Part shown: in pieces, positions 43,039-57,796 of the stretch | Position numbering within the stretch: position 1 is the stretch's first letter | Layout of the letters: every line of letters begins with the position of its first letter | Assembly: GCF_004295585.1 (NCBI RefSeq) | Contig: NZ_AP019400.1 | Span: forward strand, 2,702,001-2,766,000 | From: Cohnella abietis | GTDB lineage: Bacteria > Bacillota > Bacilli > Paenibacillales > Paenibacillaceae | Direction of reading: 5' to 3' | DNA: 64,000 bases | The notes under the pieces: model-generated | The model's database searches: none | Told to the model about the DNA's origin: nothing | The model's input: only the letters and a program-made list of their open reading frames with translations | Program-made: the position numbers and the translations under genes

Positions 43039-43983
43039 TTGAAAATGTTCGATGCTGTTGTAATTGGCGATGCTAATATCGATCTCGTCGTGCCGGGGTA
43101 TAATGAAGTTCCTCAACCTGGCCAGGAGATCTTAGTCGATAATATTGCAATGCACGTAGGCGGGGGAGCCGCGTTATTCGCGGTCTCACTTGCGAAGCTA
43201 GGAACTCGAGTCGCATTTAACGGCGTGTTGGGCGATGACAACCACGGCCAATATATTAGGGATCGCTTTGCCGAATATGGTATCGATACCACAATGATAA
43301 AAACAAGCAAAGAGCACAATACAGGCATCTCGATTGCCTTTAATCCGGGCTCGGATCGTTCCTTCATTACTTATTGGGGATCCAATATGGAGCTTCGGTT
43401 CGATAACTTGGATATAGAGCAAATTGCCCAAGGTAGCCACGTACATTTGACCGGTTACAAAGGGGAACGAAATCATGAGCAATATATACAGCTGGTAAAG
43501 TCGCTTAAGGACAATGGAGTTACATTGTCCTGCGATGTAGGATGGGATGATTCCGGCAAATGGGATAGAGGAGTATTCGAATTAATGAAGTATTTTGACG
43601 TTTTCTTGATGAATGAGACCGAGTGTTTTCATTATACAGGGATGGAAAACGTAGAAGATAGTCTGAGATACATGAGTGAATATTGCAGCCATGTCGTAGT
43701 CAAACTGGGGAAAGAAGGGGCCATTTCCGTAAAAAACGGGATTATCAAACGCCTTCCGGGTTATTCGGTTGAAGCTGTTGATACGACGGGAGCTGGAGAT
43801 TCCTTTAACGCAGGGTATTTATTTGGATTCTTGTCTGGCAAAGATGTCGAAACTAGTATGAGATACGGTAATGCCTGTGGGGCACTTTCCGTGAGCGCAT
43901 TCGGCGGGAGCACGAACACACCGACTTACGACCAACTCGAACAATTTATTAGCAGTCATCAAAATACGCAGCATGCCGTCTAG
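43039..43983 (+). CDS. PfkB family sugar kinase
   Basis: 314 aa with the ribokinase fold: N-terminal GDANIDLVVPG, the di-glycine HVGGGAALFAVSLAKLG, and the catalytic/anion-hole motif DTTGAGDSFNAGYLFG. It should phosphorylate a monosaccharide released from the glycan; the exact sugar is unknown. TTG 43039 is chosen from AAGGAG 7 nt upstream; ATG 43045 is possible. Confidence 0.82.
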   Translation: MKMFDAVVIGDANIDLVVPGYNEVPQPGQEILVDNIAMHVGGGAALFAVSLAKLGTRVAFNGVLGDDNHGQYIRDRFAEYGIDTTMIKTSKEHNTGISIAFNPGSDRSFITYWGSNMELRFDNLDIEQIAQGSHVHLTGYKGERNHEQYIQLVKSLKDNGVTLSCDVGWDDSGKWDRGVFELMKYFDVFLMNETECFHYTGMENVEDSLRYMSEYCSHVVVKLGKEGAISVKNGIIKRLPGYSVEAVDTTGAGDSFNAGYLFGFLSGKDVETSMRYGNACGALSVSAFGGSTNTPTYDQLEQFISSHQNTQHAV

Positions 43984-44014
43984 TCAAGACAGACGGGGAA
44001 GGAGAGAAGTAACA

Positions 44015-48384
<4,370 letters not shown>

Positions 48385-48408
48385 AGGAACTTCAAGGAGG
48401 ACTCGCGA

Positions 48409-49347
48409 GTGAAATATATCCAAATTCAAGGCGTTGATAAAAAGATTTCGCGGTTATTCATGGGGACAGGGGATTTACGGAAATTGGAGGATCCGCAACG
48501 GATCATGCTAGATGCGTATATCCAGGCCGGAGGCAACGCCTTCGATACCGCTCATCAATATCGGGGCAAGGAGCTCGTTCTCGGCCAATGGCTGGCTGAG
48601 ACGGGACTTCGGGAACAGCTGGTCATTTTAACGAAAGGCGCTCATCACGATGACGGGAGCCCAGGGCCTCGCGTGAATCCCCAGGCGATTCGCAAAGACT
48701 TGAAAGAGAGCCTAGAACGACTCGGTACCGATTACGTCGATCTATATGCGCTTCACCGCGATGATCCGACCGTTGAGGTCGGCCCTATCATCGAAGAACT
48801 GAATGAGCATCTTCAAGCGCGGACAATTAGAGCCATCGGTGCCTCGAACTGGTCACACAAAAGAATTCAGGAAGCAAACGAATACGCAGCTTCACGAAAC
48901 TTGACTGGCTTTTCCTTCAACAGCCCGAATTTAAGCTTGGCCAAGCCTCTAGAAGCTAGGTGGGCGGGAGCTATCTCTGCGGATGAGGCAGCGTGCGAAT
49001 GGCACGTCAAAAATCAATTGCCATTATTAGCTTGGTCCGCGCAAGCGGGAGGATTCTTCTCCGGGAACTTCTCACCGGACAATCGAACGGACGAAGAGAT
49101 GGTCAGAGTATATTACAGCGACAATAACTGGGAGCGATATCGCCGTGCCGTTAAGTTAGCGGAAGAAAAGGGCGTGACTCCGATCCAAATTGCTCTTGCC
49201 TACGTCCTTTATCAGCCTTTTCCGACTTGCGCGATTATCGGTCCTCGAAATCCTGAGGAGTTCTATTCCTCGATCGAGTCTATGAATCTTGAACTGAGCC
49301 CGCGGGAAGTTGAATGGCTAGATCTGAAAGTGGAGGATATTCAATGA
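48409..49347 (+). CDS. Aldo/keto reductase in the glycan operon
   Basis: 312 aa, tetrad D46, Y51 (FDTAHQYRG), K76 (ILTKGAHH) and H116 (LYALHRDD). GTG start with AAGGAGG upstream. It is only distantly similar to the reductase at 33243. The setting suggests oxidoreduction of a sugar or glycoside. Its TGA overlaps the ATG of the isomerase gene (ATGA). Confidence 0.85.
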   Translation: MKYIQIQGVDKKISRLFMGTGDLRKLEDPQRIMLDAYIQAGGNAFDTAHQYRGKELVLGQWLAETGLREQLVILTKGAHHDDGSPGPRVNPQAIRKDLKESLERLGTDYVDLYALHRDDPTVEVGPIIEELNEHLQARTIRAIGASNWSHKRIQEANEYAASRNLTGFSFNSPNLSLAKPLEARWAGAISADEAACEWHVKNQLPLLAWSAQAGGFFSGNFSPDNRTDEEMVRVYYSDNNWERYRRAVKLAEEKGVTPIQIALAYVLYQPFPTCAIIGPRNPEEFYSSIESMNLELSPREVEWLDLKVEDIQ

Positions 49348-50099
49348 TGATCAGACATAAGCTTGCGGCACAGCTGTACACCTTAAGGAACGAAGTGAAG
49401 AAGGATTTCGAGGGTGTTCTTAAAGATCTAAGTAAAATGGGATGGGCGGCCGTTCAAATCGACGGTTTGCATGGACATCCCGCTCGGGATATCGAAGCCG
49501 TGTTGAAGGAAACAGGCTTACGAGTAGCGGGTATGCATGTTGGCTTAGAGCGAATGAAGCATGATCTGAAGGCAGTGCTGGAGGAAGCAAGCTTGTTCAA
49601 TACAAAAGATTTTATCTGCCACTCACTGCCGGACGGTCTGCAGACGCCCGAGGGATACGAGAGCGTAAAGAAAGATTTGCTGGCGGTTGCCGCTGAGGTT
49701 GACGGCAAGGGATACCGAGTGGGTTATCACAATCATGACTTTGAATTTCACACGAAGATCGACGGGAAATTTGCACTGGAATATTTGCTGGATGATCCAG
49801 CAATTCATGCCGAAATCGATACTTATTGGGTTATGAAGGCAGGCCATGATCCGCTATCCTTTATTCGGAATTATGCTTTCCGCATGCCGATTCTTCATCT
49901 CAAGGACATGACCTCTGATGGTCGGCAATATTTCTCCGAAATCGGAACCGGCCTGATCGACTTCGCTCCGATTCTGAAATGGGGACTGGATAGCGGCGTT
50001 GAATGGTTTGCGGTGGAGCAGGACTACTGTCCGGGCAATCCGATGGATAGCTTGGCTTTGAGCTTAGAAAATTTGTTGAAGCTTGAGAAATCGCTTTGA
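49344..50099 (+). CDS. Sugar phosphate isomerase/epimerase (IolE/IolI-like fold)
   Basis: 251 aa, AP-endonuclease-2 TIM barrel. Metal ligands are probable in GYHNHDFEF, HAEIDTYWV, ILHLKDM and the EIGTGLIDF segment, a standard set for this family. ATG 49344 overlaps the previous stop and has GGAGG upstream. Substrate unknown; a ketose or keto-inositol epimerase is possible. Confidence 0.83.
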   Translation: MMIRHKLAAQLYTLRNEVKKDFEGVLKDLSKMGWAAVQIDGLHGHPARDIEAVLKETGLRVAGMHVGLERMKHDLKAVLEEASLFNTKDFICHSLPDGLQTPEGYESVKKDLLAVAAEVDGKGYRVGYHNHDFEFHTKIDGKFALEYLLDDPAIHAEIDTYWVMKAGHDPLSFIRNYAFRMPILHLKDMTSDGRQYFSEIGTGLIDFAPILKWGLDSGVEWFAVEQDYCPGNPMDSLALSLENLLKLEKSL

Positions 50100-50131
50100 G
50101 TTGATATCCGGGGAGAAAGGTGAGGATAAAT

Positions 50132-53100
50132 ATGTTGTTCACAGAAAAGAAGCTGGAAGCGAGGCTTCAAGAATTAAACGATACACGTTATCGCGACGCT
50201 ATTCCATTGGTAAGCTTCTCCGCCGTTGAAGATGAGATCGGAGCTACGGCAGCCCGGCCTCCTGTAGGATCGCCAACGTTCGAATTAAAAACAGGCGAGA
50301 CATGGAAAGGCCGCGATCGTTATATTTGGTTATCCCGTAGCATCGAGATTCCTAGCGAATGGGCAGGCAAAACAGTGCTCGGACGTTTCGACTTCGGAGA
50401 GACGGGTGGAGGAAACAACGACGGCTTCGAGTCGCTGCTTTACTGGAACGGCGCTCCGTACCAAGGCGTTGATTCCAACCATCAAGAAGTATTCCTTCCG
50501 GATGAAGCCGCTGGAACGACTGGCACAATGGACATTCGATTGTGGTCGGGTCTCGATGGTGGCGGTAAGCCGCGCGAAATGAAGCACACGGTGAACCGGG
50601 CCGAGCTGTGTTGGCTAGATGAAAGAATCGACGATTTCTATTATACGGGTCGTGCCGTGCTAGAAACGATTCAAGCGCTTGGTGTAGCTCATCCCGACCG
50701 CGTGGGTCTCGTTAAAGCGCTCGACCGTGCTTTTCTTAAGGTGGATTGGTCCCAACCGGGTTCGGAAGCTTATCGCGAATCCGTTTATGATGCTCGCGAA
50801 CAATTGCTGGCGGAACTGAACGGTTTTGAGAAGCATCATCCCGTTACAGTTACGACCATTGGTCATACCCATATCGATGTGGCTTGGCTTTGGAGATTGA
50901 AGCATACGCGCGAGAAATGCGCCCGCTCGTTCTCAACGGTCCTTCGCTTGATGGAACGCTTCCCGGACTACGTGTTCTTGCAGACGCAGCCGCAATTGTA
51001 CGCCTACATTAAACAAGACTACCCGGAGATTTACGAGCAAATCCGGGAGCGCGTGAGCGAAGGGCGTTGGGAAATCGGCGGAGGCATGTGGCTCGAAGCC
51101 GATTGCAATCTGACGTCGGGTGAATCGCTGGTCAGACAATTCCTGTTCGGAACCCGGTTCATGCGTGAAGAATTCGACGTGGAAAGCACATATTTGTGGC
51201 TACCCGACGTATTCGGATATAGCTGGGCATTGCCGCAAATTTTACAGAAATCCGGCTTCGATACGTTCATGACAACCAAAATCAGCTGGAACCAATTCAA
51301 CAGAATGCCACACGATACGTTCAAATGGCGGGGAATCGACGGATCGGAAGTGCTTACGCATTTCATCACGACACCGGATGATTGGGAGGAAGCCAACTCC
51401 TTCTTCTATACGTACAACGGCTTAGTCACAGCCAAGACGGTAAAAGGAGCTTGGGAAGGCTACCAGGAAAAAGAAGTGAATCAAGAATTGCTCTTATCCT
51501 ATGGCTACGGAGATGGCGGCGGAGGCGTAAATCGGGAAATGCTCGAAATGCGTCGCCGGCTAGATACAATGCCAGGGTTGCCGAACGTGAAGCCGGGGCG
51601 CGCGGATGATTACTTCCAGCGGCTGCAAAAAACTTTCAAAGAAACGGATCGTTACGTTCATACCTGGGACGGTGAGCTGTACCTTGAGTACCATCGGGGA
51701 ACTTACACGAGTCAGGCTTACAATAAACGGATGAATCGGAAGCTGGAGCTTCTCTATCGAGAGACGGAATGGGTTAGCGCATTGGCAAGCGTACTGCAAG
51801 GGAATTGGAGCGAGTATCGCCAAGAGAAGCTGAATGAGGGCTGGACGATTATTTTGCGCAACCAGTTCCACGATATCATTCCGGGTTCCTCGATTAAGGA
51901 AGTTTATGAAGACAGTCGCGAGGAGTATGCCGAGGCGTTGTCGATCGTAACGGACGCTTGGAACGAAGCGGCAGCTGTCGTCGGGGGGCAGAAAAAGGAA
52001 GGAACGTTGACGGTTCTTAATAGCTCGCCTTGGGAACGCAATGATTTGCTCGTCGTCACGGGAGACAAAGCTCCTGCCGGAAGCGTATGGACGGATGCGG
52101 AGGGGAATGCCTTATTATCCCAACAATCCAATGGCCGTTGGATAGTGGCAGCCTCCAAGGTACCTTCGTTAGGACTGGCTTCCATTCACTATCAGGCTGA
52201 ATCATCTTCTGTTGCCGAGGTAGAGATTCCTTTCCATAACGAAGGACGCGTGCTGAGGACTCCTCATTATGAGATCGAGTGGAACGAAGCTGGACAATTG
52301 TCCCGGATTTACGATCTGGACAATCGTCGTAACGTGCTTGCGCAAAATTCCCGTGGCAACGTCCTGCAAGTATTCGAGGACAAGCCGCTTAACTTCGAAG
52401 CTTGGGACGTCGATATTTTCTACCAAGAGAAAATGCGGGAAATTTCCGAATTGGTTTCCGCGGAGCTTGTGGAAGCGGGACCTTTGGCTGCGACCGTTGA
52501 GTTCAAATGGAATTACGCGAAGTCCGTGATTACGCAGAAAATGACGGTCTACGCCGGAAGCAGACGGATAGATTTCCGCACGCATATTGATTGGCAGGAG
52601 CATCAACAGCTTCTGAAAGTTGCTTTCCCTGTAGACGTTCGTTCAACGGAAGCTACTTACGATATTCAGTTCGGGAACGTCAAGCGTCCGACGCATTGGA
52701 ATACGAGCTGGGATTGGGCACGATTCGAGACTGTCGGGCACCAGTGGGCTGACCTGTCAGAACGTGGTTACGGCGTGAGCCTGCTGAACGATTGCAAATA
52801 CGGCTATGACATTAAGGATAACGTTCTCCGTCTGTCCTTGTTGAAGTCGGCCATCAGCCCGGACCCGGATGCCGATATTGGAGAGCACGAATTCGTCTAT
52901 GCGCTCTTCCCGCATGAAGGAGATTGGTATGCAGGCGGCACCGTTCAAGAAGCTTGGTCGCTCAACAATCCATTGACAGCTTATGAAGGAACTCCCGTTA
53001 GGGACAAGTTCTCATTGTTCCGCTTATCCGCCTCTAACGTAATGGTGGATGCGGTGAAAAAAGCGGAAGATGGAGATTATCTCGTGCTGCGTGTCCATGA

Positions 53101-53269
53101 ATTCGCCGGTGTTCGCTCGACGGTTCGGTTGGGCAGCGACTTCCACATTGTTTCCTTACAAGAATGTGATCTCATGGAAAAGCCTATCGGAGCTGCTTTA
53201 CCTACAGATGCCGAGTTCGAGCTTAAGCCTTATGAAATCAAAACCTTTATCGTTCATCTCCAAGTCTAA
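50132..53269 (+). CDS. GH38 alpha-mannosidase
   Basis: A 1045-aa enzyme of standard length. The zinc site starts with GHTHIDVAWLW (H245, H247, D249) and the nucleophile is D359 in WLPDVFGYSWALPQI. Then come GYGDGGGG and the helical and beta-sandwich domains. It hydrolyses alpha-mannosides of N-glycans. No signal peptide. Last gene of the unit; a terminator follows. GGTGAGG lies 6 nt before the ATG (in-frame GTG 50120 is less likely). Confidence 0.9.
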   Translation: MLFTEKKLEARLQELNDTRYRDAIPLVSFSAVEDEIGATAARPPVGSPTFELKTGETWKGRDRYIWLSRSIEIPSEWAGKTVLGRFDFGETGGGNNDGFESLLYWNGAPYQGVDSNHQEVFLPDEAAGTTGTMDIRLWSGLDGGGKPREMKHTVNRAELCWLDERIDDFYYTGRAVLETIQALGVAHPDRVGLVKALDRAFLKVDWSQPGSEAYRESVYDAREQLLAELNGFEKHHPVTVTTIGHTHIDVAWLWRLKHTREKCARSFSTVLRLMERFPDYVFLQTQPQLYAYIKQDYPEIYEQIRERVSEGRWEIGGGMWLEADCNLTSGESLVRQFLFGTRFMREEFDVESTYLWLPDVFGYSWALPQILQKSGFDTFMTTKISWNQFNRMPHDTFKWRGIDGSEVLTHFITTPDDWEEANSFFYTYNGLVTAKTVKGAWEGYQEKEVNQELLLSYGYGDGGGGVNREMLEMRRRLDTMPGLPNVKPGRADDYFQRLQKTFKETDRYVHTWDGELYLEYHRGTYTSQAYNKRMNRKLELLYRETEWVSALASVLQGNWSEYRQEKLNEGWTIILRNQFHDIIPGSSIKEVYEDSREEYAEALSIVTDAWNEAAAVVGGQKKEGTLTVLNSSPWERNDLLVVTGDKAPAGSVWTDAEGNALLSQQSNGRWIVAASKVPSLGLASIHYQAESSSVAEVEIPFHNEGRVLRTPHYEIEWNEAGQLSRIYDLDNRRNVLAQNSRGNVLQVFEDKPLNFEAWDVDIFYQEKMREISELVSAELVEAGPLAATVEFKWNYAKSVITQKMTVYAGSRRIDFRTHIDWQEHQQLLKVAFPVDVRSTEATYDIQFGNVKRPTHWNTSWDWARFETVGHQWADLSERGYGVSLLNDCKYGYDIKDNVLRLSLLKSAISPDPDADIGEHEFVYALFPHEGDWYAGGTVQEAWSLNNPLTAYEGTPVRDKFSLFRLSASNVMVDAVKKAEDGDYLVLRVHEFAGVRSTVRLGSDFHIVSLQECDLMEKPIGAALPTDAEFELKPYEIKTFIVHLQV

Positions 53270-53296
53270 TTCTTCGGGCAAGGAAACTGGATTTAA

Positions 53297-53346
53297 GCCT
53301 GAAGCTCGCAAGCTCCCTAAGGAATTGCGGGCTTCCTCTTTCTTTA
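53297..53346 (+). terminator. Terminator between glycan and inositol operons
   Basis: Arms GAAGCTCGCAAGCTCC and GGAATTGCGGGCTTC followed by CTCTTTCTTT. It ends the mannosidase operon. A TATAAT at 53370 lies between it and iolD, but with no clear -35. Confidence 0.75.
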
Positions 53347-53392
53347 TCTGATTAGGAATTACTCAAATCTATAATAAATAGAGGTTTTGCTA

Positions 53393-55258
53393 ATGAAAAC
53401 CATTCGATTGACAATGGCACAGGCTTTGCTGAAATTTCTGGATCAACAGTACATTTCTATGGACGGAGAAGAAACCAAATTCGTCCACGGAGTTATGGGT
53501 ATATTCGGACATGGCAACGTAACGGGTATTGGCGAAGCGCTCGAAAGGGAATCAGGTAATCTGATTTTCCTACAAGGTAAGAACGAGCAGGGGATGGTTC
53601 ATGCTGCAACAGCGTACGCCAAGCAGAAAAACCGTAGGCAAATTTTCGCATGCACGACGTCAATCGGACCTGGTGCGCTCAATATGATTACTGGCGCGGC
53701 AACCGCTACGGTAAACCGCATCCCAGTGCTCCTTTTGCCGGGCGACAACTTCGCTTCCCGCCAGCCGGATCCCGTATTGCAGCAATTGGAAGTCCCAAGC
53801 GATTACTCGATATCGGCCAACGACCCGTTTAAGTCAGTAAGCAGGTTCTGGGATCGCATTGTCCGTCCGGAACAGCTGATGTCGTCGCTGCTTCAGGCGA
53901 TGCGTGTGCTGACCGATCCTGCGGATACCGGAGCTGTAACGTTGGCTCTGCCGCAGGATGTTCAAGCGGAAGCTTACGATTATCCGGCGGACTTTTTCGA
54001 CAAGCGAGTTCATTATCTGGATCGCCGTCCTGCCTCGCACGAAGCCCTTCAGAGAGCTGTTAATCTGATTGCTAGCAAGAAGAAACCATTAATCGTCGCA
54101 GGCGGCGGCGTTCATTACTCGGGAGCGGAGAAAGAACTGCTCGCGTTCGCTGAAGCTTTCAACATACCGGTAGCGGAGACGCAAGCCGGCAAAAGCGCCG
54201 TTCCTTGGAATCACCCACTTAGCCTTGGAGGCGTCGGAACTACCGGCACCCTGGCAGCGAACAGGATTGCGGCGGAAGCAGATTTGATTATCGGGGTGGG
54301 CACGAGGTTCTCCGATTTCACGACTGCTTCCAAATCGGCTTTCCGCAGCCCGAATGTCGCATTCTTGAACTTAAATATTAGCGCATTCGACTCGGTGAAG
54401 ATGCAAGCGGAGTACATTACCGCGGATGCTAGGGAAGCCATCACGGCCCTCCACAAGCAATTATCAAAAGACGGTTATCGTTCCGATTACGCGGAAGGTT
54501 ACGTGAAGGAGCTCAAGGTGGAGTGGGATGGAGAGGTTGACCGCCTTTATTCGCTGGAGAGCTCCACGGGTTTCAATCAAACGCGCGCCTTAGGCATCAT
54601 TAACTCGTTCATCGGATCGAAGGACGTCATCGTCGCGGCTGCCGGAAGCTTACCAGGCGACCTGCACCGGGTATGGAGGACGACCGAACCGAAAACTTAT
54701 CATATGGAATACGGCTTCTCCTGTATGGGATACGAAGTCAGCGGTGCATTCGGCGTGGCGCTTGCGGAGCCGGAGCGCGAAGTTTATGCGGTCTTAGGCG
54801 ACGGAAGCTACCTAATGCTTCACTCGGAGCTTGTGACCGCGATTCAGGAAGGCGTTAAGCTAACCGTGCTATTGTTCGACAACCATGGGTACCAATGCAT
54901 CCATAACCTGCAGCGCGGACATGGCAGCGATGGATTCGGCAACGAGTTCCGTTTCCGTTCCAAGGAGACGGGACGGTTGAACGGCAATTATATGCCGATC
55001 GATTTCGCGGCCCATGCACGCAGCTTGGGTGCCGCTTCCTACACCGCAAGCAATGCGGTGGAATTGGAGCATGCGCTGCATCAGGCGAAAGCCGAGCAAG
55101 GTCCTGTTCTTGTTGAGATTAAGGTGCTACCGGGTACGAACACCGATGGCTACGATTCTTGGTGGAACGTAGGTGTGCCAGAAGTGTCCACGGATGATAA
55201 GGTTTTGAAGGCGCATGCCGAGATGCAGAAGAAGATTCAAGCGGCTCGGCCTTACTAA
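53393..55258 (+). CDS. iolD: 3D-trihydroxycyclohexane-1,2-dione acylhydrolase
   Basis: A 621-aa thiamine-diphosphate enzyme of the inositol pathway. It opens the ring of the trione to 5-deoxyglucuronate. N-terminal domain with the catalytic glutamate region (QGKNEQGMVHAATAYA), central domain, and C-terminal ThDP motif GDGSYLMLHSELVTA ending in LLFDN. The ATG at 53393 has AGAGGT upstream. First gene of an iolD-C-A-J-B operon; iolE and iolG are not in the window. Confidence 0.93.
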   Translation: MKTIRLTMAQALLKFLDQQYISMDGEETKFVHGVMGIFGHGNVTGIGEALERESGNLIFLQGKNEQGMVHAATAYAKQKNRRQIFACTTSIGPGALNMITGAATATVNRIPVLLLPGDNFASRQPDPVLQQLEVPSDYSISANDPFKSVSRFWDRIVRPEQLMSSLLQAMRVLTDPADTGAVTLALPQDVQAEAYDYPADFFDKRVHYLDRRPASHEALQRAVNLIASKKKPLIVAGGGVHYSGAEKELLAFAEAFNIPVAETQAGKSAVPWNHPLSLGGVGTTGTLAANRIAAEADLIIGVGTRFSDFTTASKSAFRSPNVAFLNLNISAFDSVKMQAEYITADAREAITALHKQLSKDGYRSDYAEGYVKELKVEWDGEVDRLYSLESSTGFNQTRALGIINSFIGSKDVIVAAAGSLPGDLHRVWRTTEPKTYHMEYGFSCMGYEVSGAFGVALAEPEREVYAVLGDGSYLMLHSELVTAIQEGVKLTVLLFDNHGYQCIHNLQRGHGSDGFGNEFRFRSKETGRLNGNYMPIDFAAHARSLGAASYTASNAVELEHALHQAKAEQGPVLVEIKVLPGTNTDGYDSWWNVGVPEVSTDDKVLKAHAEMQKKIQAARPY

Positions 55259-55281
55259 CGGACAAGAAAGAAGGGATCTCG

Positions 55282-56277
55282 ATGGAGCCCATAGCATTCA
55301 CAACCGACAAATCGCTCGATTTAGTGGCGATCGGTCGGCTATGCATCGATTTGAACGCTAACGAAATCAATCGTCCGATGGAAGAGACGATGACATTTAC
55401 TAAATATGTCGGCGGTTCTCCAGCTAATATCGCTATTGGTATGTCGCGTTTGGACATGAAGACGGCCTTTATCGGGAAAGTTGCCGACGACCAAATGGGT
55501 CGGTTTATCGTCCAGTATTTGCACGACAACGGCATTGGAACGTCAAACGTCATAACGGATCGGACCGGGGCCGTGACCGGCTTGGCCTTTACGGAAATTA
55601 AAAGCCCAGAGGATTGCAGTATCCTGATGTACCGAGATAACGTTGCCGATCTGAGACTTGAACCTGGCGAAGTGGACGAATCGCTGATCGCCGCAAGTAA
55701 AGTGCTTCTCGTATCAGGAACGGCTCTTGCGAAGAGCCCTTCGCGGGAAGCAGTGCTGCTGGCCCTCCGGTATGCACGCAAGCACGGCACGAAGGTTGTA
55801 TTCGATATCGATTACCGCCCTTATACATGGACCAACCCACAGGAAACGGCGATTTATTATCACGCAGCAGCAGAAAAAAGCGACATTATTATCGGAACCC
55901 GCGAGGAGTTCGACATGCTGGAGCAGTTCGACGGCAACGCAGAACGAAGCGATGAAGTAACGGCCGCGCAATGGTTCGGCCACCACGCAGAAATCGTCGT
56001 CATTAAGCACGGCAAAGACGGATCGATTGCTTATGGTAAAGATGGAAGCTCACACCGGGGTTCGATTTTCCCTGCGAAGGTCATCAAAACTTTCGGAGCG
56101 GGCGACTCTTACGCCGCAGGTTTCATATATGGACTTATGCAGGGATGGAGTATCGGCCGCAGCATGGAATTCGGTAGCGCTTGCGCTTCTATCGTCATTT
56201 CCAGCCATAGCTGTTCGGATGCCATGCCGAGGGTTAAGCAAGTAGAAGATTTCATTCGCGATTCCAAGAATGCTTAA
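55282..56277 (+). CDS. iolC: 5-dehydro-2-deoxygluconokinase
   Basis: A 331-aa PfkB-family kinase. It has the N-terminal AIGRLCIDLNANEINRPMEE typical of IolC, YVGGSPANIAIGMSRLDMK, and the catalytic FGAGDSYAAGFIYG. It phosphorylates 2-deoxy-5-keto-gluconate. The next gene starts within 22 bp. A ribosome site GAAGGGA is present. Confidence 0.93.
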   Translation: MEPIAFTTDKSLDLVAIGRLCIDLNANEINRPMEETMTFTKYVGGSPANIAIGMSRLDMKTAFIGKVADDQMGRFIVQYLHDNGIGTSNVITDRTGAVTGLAFTEIKSPEDCSILMYRDNVADLRLEPGEVDESLIAASKVLLVSGTALAKSPSREAVLLALRYARKHGTKVVFDIDYRPYTWTNPQETAIYYHAAAEKSDIIIGTREEFDMLEQFDGNAERSDEVTAAQWFGHHAEIVVIKHGKDGSIAYGKDGSSHRGSIFPAKVIKTFGAGDSYAAGFIYGLMQGWSIGRSMEFGSACASIVISSHSCSDAMPRVKQVEDFIRDSKNA

Positions 56278-56298
56278 ATGGAGAGGGGAATACTCAAT

Positions 56299-57759
56299 AT
56301 GACTCAGATCAACGCGCCCGTAGCGCTCAAAAATTTTGTCGGCGGCCAATGGGTCGCATCCGCTTCAGGCAATACCGATGCGGTATTCAATCCGGCAACC
56401 GGAGAAATAATCGCCCAAGTTCCTCTGTCTTCTAAGGAAGACGTGGACGCAGCGGTATTGAACTCCAAAGAAGCTTTTGAATCATGGAGTCGTACTGCGG
56501 TTCCGCGCAGAGCCCGAGTGCTGTTCAAATACCAGCAGCTCCTCGTCGACAATTGGGACGAGCTAGCCCGAATCATCACTCAAGAGAACGGTAAAAATTA
56601 CTCGGAAGCTTACGGAGAGGTTCAAAGAGGCATCGAGTGCGTGGAGTTCGCGGCCGGTGCGCCTTCGTTAATGATGGGAAGGCAGCTTCCGGACATCGCC
56701 ACGAACGTTGAATCCGGTATGTATCGCTATCCAATCGGTGTTATTGGAGGCATTACGCCGTTTAACTTCCCGATGATGGTTCCTTGCTGGATGTTCCCGT
56801 TGGCTATTGCTTGCGGAAATACTTTCGTGCTCAAGCCTTCCGAGCGCACTCCGTTGCTTGCGAACCGCTTGGCCGAGCTATTCAAAGAAGCAGGTTTACC
56901 GGACGGCGTTCTTAACGTGGTTCATGGCGCGCACGATGTCGTGAATGGGCTACTCGAGCATCCGGATGTAAAAGCGATATCGTTCGTCGGCTCCCAACCA
57001 GTCGCGGAATACGTGTACAAAACCGGAACCGCTCACGGTAAAAGAGTTCAGGCGCTCGCAGGTGCCAAAAACCACAGCATTGTCATGCCGGATGCCGATT
57101 TGGACGGAACGGTGCAGCAAATCATAAACGCCGCATTCGGGTCGGCGGGCGAGCGATGCATGGCCTGCGCGGTCGTAGTAGCCGTTGGCGAGGTAGCGGA
57201 TCCGCTCATCGAGAAGCTGGTTGCAGCTGCCGATAAACTGACGATCGGCAATGGAATGGATAAAGATGTATTCTTAGGTCCAGTCATTCGCGGTCAGCAT
57301 AAGGATCGCGCGCTCGGTTATATCGAGTCAGGCGAGAACGAAGGGGCTACTTTGCTTCGTGACGGACGCACCGATACGGCGGTCAACGGCGAAGGTTACT
57401 TCGTCGGACCAACGATCTTCGATAAAGTCACGAGTGAAATGAAAATATGGAAAGACGAAATCTTCGCGCCGGTTTTGTCCATTGCGCGCGTTAATACACT
57501 GGAGGAAGCGATAGAGCTCTCCAATCAATCTGATTTTGCTAATGGAGCTTGCCTATTCACCCAAAATGGCAGCAACGTTCGGCAATTCCGTGAGAACATC
57601 GATGCTGGAATGCTCGGCATTAATCTAGGGGTACCCGCGCCGATGGCATTTTTCCCGTTCTCGGGCTGGAAGAAATCGTTCTATGGTGATCTGCACGCCA
57701 ACGGTACCGACGGAGTGGAATTCTATACGCGCAAGAAAATGGTGACGGCTCGCTGGTAA
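56299..57759 (+). CDS. iolA: Methylmalonate-semialdehyde dehydrogenase
   Basis: A 486-aa CoA-acylating aldehyde dehydrogenase. It has the NAD-binding [20 protein letters not shown] and [13 protein letters not shown], and the catalytic cysteine in [12 protein letters not shown]. It converts malonate semialdehyde to acetyl-CoA at the end of inositol breakdown. ATG 56299 has GAGAGGGG 10 nt upstream; an ATG at 56278 directly after the iolC stop is less likely. Confidence 0.92.
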   Translation: MTQINAPVALKNFVGGQWVASASGNTDAVFNPATGEIIAQVPLSSKEDVDAAVLNSKEAFESWSRTAVPRRARVLFKYQQLLVDNWDELARIITQENGKNYSEAYGEVQRGIECVEFAAGAPSLMMGRQLPDIATNVESGMYRYPIGVIGGITPFNFPMMVPCWMFPLAIACGNTFVLKPSERTPLLANRLAELFKEAGLPDGVLNVVHGAHDVVNGLLEHPDVKAISFVGSQPVAEYVYKTGTAHGKRVQALAGAKNHSIVMPDADLDGTVQQIINAAFGSAGERCMACAVVVAVGEVADPLIEKLVAAADKLTIGNGMDKDVFLGPVIRGQHKDRALGYIESGENEGATLLRDGRTDTAVNGEGYFVGPTIFDKVTSEMKIWKDEIFAPVLSIARVNTLEEAIELSNQSDFANGACLFTQNGSNVRQFRENIDAGMLGINLGVPAPMAFFPFSGWKKSFYGDLHANGTDGVEFYTRKKMVTARW

Positions 57760-57796
57760 GCAGCAGTCATAACTGTAGACGGAAGGAGTGAATCCA

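Noticed and set aside
55119..55790. 223-codon minus-strand frame
   Set aside because: Opposite to the end of iolD and the start of iolC; a shadow frame.
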